The notes under the pieces are model-generated. The model ran no database searches, had not been told where the DNA came from, and saw only the letters and a program-made list of their open reading frames with translations. From contig NC_081821.1 of NCBI RefSeq assembly GCF_030704535.1, forward strand, positions 2,247,001 through 2,311,000: 64,000 nucleotides of DNA, written 5' to 3'. The position numbers and the translations under genes were made by a program. This document shows, in pieces, positions 59,101-64,000 of the stretch; the stretch's first letter is position 1, and every line of letters starts with the position of its first letter. The stretch is from Vitis vinifera. Lineage: Eukaryota > Streptophyta > Magnoliopsida > Vitales > Vitaceae.

Positions 59101-61388
59101 ATCTTATGTTTCCTATTTTATTATACTAAAATAATTAGGATATTAACTCTATAGCAGCATATTCATGTAACTCTTTCATCTTATGTTTTTAAACAATAGA
59201 AAAAATGGGAAATCAATTTAGTCATTCAATTTTATATTATTTACATCATTTACTCAAATACATACTAGAAATGGAGGCATTGGTACCCAACCCAAAAGTA
59301 CACAAAGTAATTTAGTGGTGTCCGAGAAATTGAGAAAGGTATTATATCGTGAGATGGGCGGGAGGCTCTAGCAAAGTAATTCTTTCCAAGTAATGTTACT
59401 CATTCCCCTTTCTGGTTCTAATTTTTAAAATATGATTTGTGTTGCAAACAACTTTTTTGGTTTAATTGCTAAAACACTTGCTGGCATGACATTTTTTTTT
59501 TTTTTTTTTTTACCAAAAACAAAAGATGTATTAATTAAAGTGAAGAAAAACATGATAAGGATGAGAAATCCAACCCATGATACACAAACTTGATCAAAAG
59601 ACCCAAAAAAACCTCCGCTTTACATGAAGAACTGTACAAAAGGAACAAAAAAAGCCTATACAAGTATAACATCTCCTAAAATTCATTTGAGAACCTCACA
59701 ATGTAGGCCCAACCCTAAGGTGTACATACCGGAAGCTAACTAAGCTGAATTACACTCAATGGAAAGGGTTTAAAAGCGTACAGTAGACCCAAAAAGAAAC
59801 ATAGAAATAAAGCAAGTCCCACATCATCTCAAGCATCTTCCAAGTATCCTAAAAAAATCTTAGCATTCCTCTCTCTCCATACTATCCACAACAGAGTGAG
59901 ACAAACAATCTTTCAAAGAGTCTTGTCTCTAGTAGAGTTCCCAAAACACCTAAAAGAAATAACCATCATATTGCAAATACTGCTTGGTTGAACCCGCACC
60001 ATCCTAGCATGTGAGAATAACCTACATAGGATGCACCAGTTAGGACTAAGGGCTTTAAACAACCTTCTCAATTGTAGCATGTCACTGGTATTTACCTTCT
60101 TATATGCCACTAACCAGTCAAATGTCATGACCTTAGAAGGCACTCTTAATTTCCATAAAAATTTAGTTGGGTGGAAAGCAACTAAATCTAATAAATTAGA
60201 CAAGGCTTACTGAGAATACTCCAAAAGAAGAAGGTACCTTCTTCTTTAGGTACCTTGCCTAACAAGGCTTGAGTAAGACCCTCCAAGAGAGTGTTTGATT
60301 CATTAACATCCAACTTGGGAATCAAAATTATACTTCTAGAAATAAATCCTAAAATACGATGAGGTTTTCAATCTAAATTGAAGTTAGCTTTTGAGATTCC
60401 TATCAAGTTTTATTCACATTTTAACATTTGGTTATCGTAATAATTGCTTAGGAATTGATGCAAATGTTCATAAAATCCATCAAATAATATTCCCAAGTGT
60501 AATTTGAACTCAATTTAATATTTTCATAATATTCATAAATTAAGTTAGCTTATACAATAACATTCTTTTTTTTTTCTTAATTTTAAAGAAATTTGTCAAA
60601 ATATAGCATGTGTTATTTTATTTTAGTAGAAAGATACATAAGTACATTTTTACTTTTTTTTATTATTGTCTTGAAATGTTGTCTCATTCACTATTTAAAT
60701 AATTAAATTTCAGTATAATATATATGAAATTTCTATATTAAAAAAATGCACGGGTTCAACTTAATCCAATCAATTTGGAGTAACACAACCTGATCAAGTC
60801 CAACCCAACTAATGGAATCTAACCCAAGCTCCAAAAACTGAAGTCCAACTAATCCGAGTCCAACTCAAGCTGGAAAAAGAAATGAGGTTACTTTGGTTTG
60901 AGTAACTCGGATTTGAGGTTTGGATGTTTTTTTAAGGCCAGCCCAACCCAGCCAGTCCGAATTGCAGCCCTAATAAAATTCAGCAATCAAAATGGGGCTT
61001 GATCAGAATGTCAGGTACTTCATTTTATGTTGGACTGGTGCCATTCCCAAAAGGATATTAATGTCGATCACATTCATAACTAATAAAGAAAATATAAAGA
61101 AAAAGATCAAACAAATGAAAATAGCTTAACCAATTGAAGGTTTTCCAGGAAATTATCTTACTGGTTTTTCCGGAATTCTAGCCCCTAGACTGCAAAACAA
61201 ACAAACAATAAAATCAAAAAAAAAAAACAAAAAGGAAAAGGAAAAGGAAAAGGAAAAGGGAAGATTTGATAAGTGTACCTCTGGAGATATGATTTGAAGA
61301 AGGATAGAGATGGATTGTAGAGAATAGAAGGATCTGATTTAACACTGTTCACGAACTGTTTCAGCTCTGAGATCTTTGCATCGTCCAT
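41158..61388 (-). CDS. TDX: TDX, Hip-type TPR-repeat thioredoxin
   Basis: Ten exons join in frame into 385 residues: 61388-61279, 61189-61162, 51043-50882, 50792-50705, 50611-50531, 50409-50345, 50200-50060, 49863-49747, 44250-44220, 41492-41158. Domains in order: Hip-type N-terminal dimerisation domain ([20 protein letters not shown], 1-45); an acidic stretch ([21 protein letters not shown], to 100); three TPRs (about 105-225; [59 protein letters not shown]); a charged helix with poly-Gln; then a C-terminal thioredoxin domain with WCGPC (308-312) and the cis-Pro in VPTFFF. Arabidopsis TDX, of nearly the same length, is a cytosolic disulfide reductase and Hsp70-binding holdase linked to heat tolerance. 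Introns 4 and 6 appear to start with GC instead of GT. An upstream in-frame ATG at 61499 would add 37 residues; family comparison favours 61388. Exon 3 could begin at 51061. Confidence 0.92.
41550..41678. repeat. Tandem duplication, 65-bp unit
   Basis: Two copies (41550-41614 and 41615-41678) in TDX intron 9 share 'gaatatgacatgtcattta' and 'gtagtttgtcacaactatat' with a few differences. Confidence 0.8.
41679..42659. other. TDX intron 9, no recognised element
   Basis: AT-rich intron sequence without recognised motif. Confidence 0.4.
42660..44130 (+). mobile_element. Degenerate LINE-like relic
   Basis: The + strand of TDX intron 9 has a zinc-domain-like [17 protein letters not shown] (43698 onward) and, further on, an RNase H-like piece ending [14 protein letters not shown] (about 43950-44020). 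No intact frame remains and the edges are uncertain. It is antisense to TDX. Confidence 0.4.
44425..44595 (-). repeat. 3' LTR of the large Copia element
   Basis: 171 bp, bordered inside by the polypurine tract. The minus-strand copy starts TGTTAGATAG and ends CTTCACA. Confidence 0.9.
49299..49469 (-). repeat. 5' LTR of the large Copia element
   Basis: 171 bp, bordered inside by the tRNA-Met primer-binding site. About 3% different from the other LTR, so not a very recent insertion. Confidence 0.9.
51062..52072. other. TDX intron 2, 3' part, no recognised element
   Basis: Intron sequence without protein remnant, upstream (genome left) of the LINE at 52.1 kb. Confidence 0.4.
52073..53031 (-). 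mobile_element. 5'-truncated LINE with 17-bp target-site duplication
   Basis: The insert (about 52090-53014) lies between two copies of AAAGGAATGCTGCTAAA at 52073-52089 and 53015-53031. A poly-T run at 52090-52102 is the poly-A tail on the minus strand. The minus strand encodes the LINE C-terminus: [57 protein letters not shown] and [14 protein letters not shown]. The zinc-domain frame is open for 193 codons (52477-53058, the last part being flank). It is sense to TDX, in intron 2. Confidence 0.9.
52141..52384 (-). repeat. 122-bp tandem duplication inside the LINE 3' region
   Basis: Copies 52141-52262 and 52263-52384 are nearly identical (for example 'aaagcatatagggagtatac'). They lie in the LINE's C-terminal coding end and 3' untranslated part. 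The related copy at 58.2 kb has only one unit. Confidence 0.88.
53163..54345. repeat. Diverged direct duplication, about 0.5-kb copies
   Basis: Copy 1 about 53163-53665 and copy 2 about 53826-54345, offset 663-679 bp. Shared blocks in order include 'ggagaaaatgggataa', 'ttttaccatcttatccttga', 'gctcaagcaacatgtt', 'gattgttgaattctt' and 'acaaagatgtt'. Copy 2 has gained a C/T-rich run near 54030-54060. There is no coding remnant; these could be two copies of an unknown element. Located in TDX intron 2. Confidence 0.75.
54346..56410. other. TDX intron 2, middle part
   Basis: No recognised element or RNA gene; a 90-codon frame at 54666-54938 has no known motif. Confidence 0.35.
56669..56947 (-). 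repeat. 3' LTR of the small Copia element
   Basis: 279 bp, TG...CA ends, next to the polypurine tract. Confidence 0.92.
57482..57760 (-). repeat. 5' LTR of the small Copia element
   Basis: 279 bp, about 1% different from its partner, next to the tRNA-Met primer-binding site. Confidence 0.92.
58187..58815 (-). mobile_element. 5'-truncated LINE 3' end, same family as 52.1 kb
   Basis: Poly-T at about 58180-58192 marks the tail. The minus strand encodes [21 protein letters not shown] and [20 protein letters not shown] 21-base poly-C run (58425-58445, + strand) interrupts the region. No clear target duplication was found. TDX intron 2, sense to the gene. Confidence 0.8.
58816..59110. repeat. Repeat-like segment with a perfect 15-bp hairpin
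   Basis: AATTTGTTCTAAAAA at 59004-59018 is the reverse complement of 59028-59042, with a 9-nt loop. Similar 'ggcctattctc' phrases occur twice. It looks like a non-autonomous DNA transposon but its ends are not defined. Confidence 0.35.
59492..60215 (-). mobile_element. 5'-truncated LINE 3' end, same family as 16.6 kb
   Basis: A long poly-T run (about 59491-59511) marks the tail. The minus strand encodes [46 protein letters not shown] (in pieces: [20 protein letters not shown] and so on), the zf-RVT domain, and shares 'ggatgagaaatcc' with the element at 16.6 kb. TDX intron 2, sense to the gene. Confidence 0.8.
60216..61161. other. TDX intron 2, 5' part
   Basis: No element recognised. A perfect 24-bp palindrome centred on GGTACC lies at 60224-60247. 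The rest is AT-rich. Confidence 0.45.
61190..61278 (-). other. TDX intron 1 with a (CCTTTT)n polypyrimidine repeat
   Basis: An 89-nt intron. On the minus strand a CCTTTT repeat of about five units (61226-61258 region) and a T-run form the polypyrimidine tract before the acceptor at 61190. Confidence 0.7.
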
Positions 61389-62000
61389 GGCTTCTCTCTC
61401 AGTCTCACTCTCTCTCTCCTCCTTTCTCTGGAAACCTCGAGGATTCTGTTTTGAAAGAGGTGGAGCAGCGGTTGTGTGAGACCCGCTAGTATTCTCCATT
61501 TTCTGGTGGGGACCACTTGTATCGTTCCATTGGTGGGACTCATGGTCTAGTGAATCTTCATCGTCATAAGATTTTGATCGTGCGGTGGGGGGACCGGGAC
61601 ATGGTGAAGTACGGTAGCTGCGATGGAATCGCTCTATCTGATTCCGAATTTGTTCGAGAAAGTGAGGGAAATTTAATTTGATGGACAGATTATTCGTGCA
61701 TAAAATTTTGTAAAAAAATATATTACTACCTATTTGTATTATTTCCAGAAATTAAAAATTATGTTAAAATATTAGATTAAGGTCAGATTTTATTTGGGTT
61801 GTAGATCTGGGCCCGAGCCCATTCCGAATCAAGTCCATCTTACCCACCTAGAGAGATCAGGGCCCATCTACATGATGATGTCATCACCACATTAAACCAA
61901 GAGCTGGCATGAAGCTTCACTGCAAAATCATATATATTATTATTTTTTATTTTTAATAAAAATATTTTTAATATTAAAAGCACCTTAGCGGGGTTGATTT
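61389..62000 (-). promoter_or_regulatory. Probable 5' leader and promoter of TDX
   Basis: Pyrimidine-rich leader on the + strand ('ctctctcagtctcactctct'), that is GA-rich in the transcript, precedes the ATG at 61388. An in-frame ATG lies at 61499. No TATA box is convincing. Confidence 0.4.
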
Positions 62001-64000
62001 CAATTTAAAAATTTGTGAGTTTTCGAATAGGTTCAAACATGTCTCAGGCTCGGAGGGCTGGGTTCACTCAGATTTTCAAAAGCTTGTCTCAACAGCCATA
62101 GACAACATGCAACTGGGCCACCCCTCCTAAGCCCGAAATATTAGTAAAAGCCCAACTATTTTCATTGATACAGTTGTCTATGTATCCATTGTATTATTTT
62201 ATATTGCCTAAAAGCTTAATTTTCTTACAAGTGATTATATAAATTTTTTTAAATTATATTATATTATATTTAACTTGTTACAAAAAAATGTTTATAAACT
62301 TGAAAAAAAGTAGAATGCTTAAATTAAATTATCAATTTTATATTATTCTAGTTTTAAAAAAATAAATATATTATTTGTTTTATTTTAATTGAGTTTTTAA
62401 ATAATATAAATTAATTTCTTACTTTATAATTAATTGATATAAATTAATTTTTAATGCAAACAATTAATATGAAGAGAAATGTTTTTTAATTATTAATTAA
62501 TTTAAAATAAAATAATAATTATTTGTATACTAAAATTTCTTATTTATAAATTATAAATGATAAAGAAATAATGTAATTTTAAAAAAAAATTAAATGGGAA
62601 AAGAGGAACCACGTAACCTATGACGCAAGGTCAACTAGAGTCGGATCTTTTTTACATTGTGCCTCTCAAAACTCTTAGCTAGTGATGAAAAACTGGGTGA
62701 GCTTCTTCCCTACACAAAGGATGTCCGGATAGGTGGTCCAGGCACGCCCCTCCAAAACTTAAGTTAGACAGAGATAAGTCAAGTCCTTTTAAGGAGGGAA
62801 TGAGTGAGCCAATTTAAGTGTACGTACCTTATTTATGCTTTAGGAGGGTTTTTATAATGCTCAAAAGAAAGTTACTATAGTGTTGATTAAGCACTTTGAC
62901 TTCTTTATAATGATGATTGTCCTACAAGTGACAGGACAATCATTACAGCTTTAGGCGACTGACAGGCACCGTCAGAAGATATCACATGATGTTTGATCAT
63001 GCAGTTATCTGTTCCCTCAACTTGTTGGAGGTGTGGGGTTGTATGCGGTAATTAATTAACATCGACTTAAGGGTTGAGGAAAATTCTATCAGTCATTTTC
63101 CTGTCAGATACGAATGATTATGCAAGTCAATAGGCCTTGAAGGCTGACTGGGTGGTTTCGTTCGTTAGGGAATTCGGTCTTGCTTTTTGTCTGGCCTCAT
63201 GGTTTGAATGAAAAACTTCGGATATTGCAGCCGCTATCGGTAGTATTGAGGGAAGGTGACACATGAAGAGCCACCCTACTTTAAAAATTGAAAACAAAAT
63301 TACAAATCCATCCGGACCAGATTATACTTTCCCCAAACACTTTTCAAGGAAGGGTTAAATGCAACATGAAATATCAGTACCATTGTCATCCCTATTTATG
63401 TTTAGACGGGGAAAGATCTTAAACCTCACATTCTGCTTTGATTTTCTCATCCACAAATGTGGTCCTTCACCTGGCATAAATTGACATGAGCATTACAATT
63501 AATACAATCGTGGTCCTCATTCCTGTAAATTAAATATAATTCAGACAGCAAGTGGGCAGGTACCGTTTGGTAGGATATTTAAAGCCCTATTTATGGGGAC
63601 ATTCATATGAATACAAAAGGAAACTTTCATTCCTTCACCACAAAACACACATGTCCATTATTATGACATCTCAGCTGAAACCATGCTGACGTGTTGAAAT
63701 ATTGTTAACATTCAAATGGGAATTAAATTAAATTAAATAATGTGAATTTACATTATTATTATTATCTCTCTTGTAGTTTTCAATATTAAATCAAAGTCCG
63801 GATGTGAACCAGCTTTTAGCTAGTTTGATAGACAATACTTAATACTAATAAATAGAAGAAAGATTTTTTAAAAAAAAAAAAGAGACTTAAACATGAAGAG
63901 ATACATAAAACTATGGCAACTAGGCAAGATACAAAAATGGGACTTATTTAGGCCACCCAGCTACTTGTGATTTGATGTCAATATTTGATGCAATGAAGTA
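62001..64000. other. Repeat-like intergenic DNA, no gene seen
   Basis: 62200-62600 is extremely AT-rich. From about 62640 the sequence becomes more GC-rich, with phrases such as 'ccaggcacgcccctccaaaa' that suggest LTR-type or other repeat DNA, but no paired ends or coding remnants were found. Confidence 0.35.

Overview
The window is nuclear DNA of a flowering plant, most likely grapevine (Vitis) or a close relative. The basis is intron-rich dicot genes, very large introns packed with LINE and Copia remnants, and a plastid-derived insertion. The species is inferred from sequence character and recalled homologues; no search was run. Five protein-coding genes are supported and all were rebuilt from splice sites: (1) a long LRR protein resembling the LKB1/STK11-interacting protein family (+, 1634-24310, 11 exons); (2) SURF1, a cytochrome c oxidase assembly factor (-, 26364-31692, 6 exons); (3) a small GPI-anchored lipid-transfer protein (-, 32768-33507, 3 exons); (4) STR, a half-size ABCG transporter tied to arbuscular mycorrhiza (+, 38143-40792, 4 exons); (5) TDX, a Hip/TPR/thioredoxin fusion protein (-, 41158-61388, 10 exons over 20 kb). 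Every reconstructed reading frame closes without a frameshift. Layout: 0-1.6 kb is AT-rich upstream DNA with a duplicated block. 1.6-24.3 kb is the LRR gene, whose introns hold LINE pieces, a minisatellite, a tandem duplication and a tRNA-like SINE with a target-site duplication. 24.3-26.4 kb is the gap between two converging genes. 26.4-33.5 kb holds SURF1 and the LTP. 33.5-38.1 kb is AT-rich intergenic DNA ending in the STR promoter. 38.1-40.8 kb is STR. 41.2-61.4 kb is TDX, carrying a 5.0-kb Copia element in intron 8. Its 10-kb intron 2 carries three LINE 3' ends, a large diverged duplication and a piece of plastid rps3 cut in two by a 1.1-kb non-autonomous Copia element. 61.4-64 kb is repeat-like DNA with no gene seen. 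The genes are not an operon or a shared pathway, but their order is informative. As I recall, the Arabidopsis homologues of TDX, SURF1 and the LRR gene lie close together (At3g17880 to At3g17920), while STR is missing from Arabidopsis, which does not form mycorrhiza. This window would then show the ancestral order with STR still in place. The points most worth checking are two apparent GC-AG introns in TDX, the plastid fragment split by a retroelement with a visible 5-bp target duplication, a possible SURF1 isoform whose membrane tail comes from retained intron, and a mycorrhiza-type motif upstream of STR.
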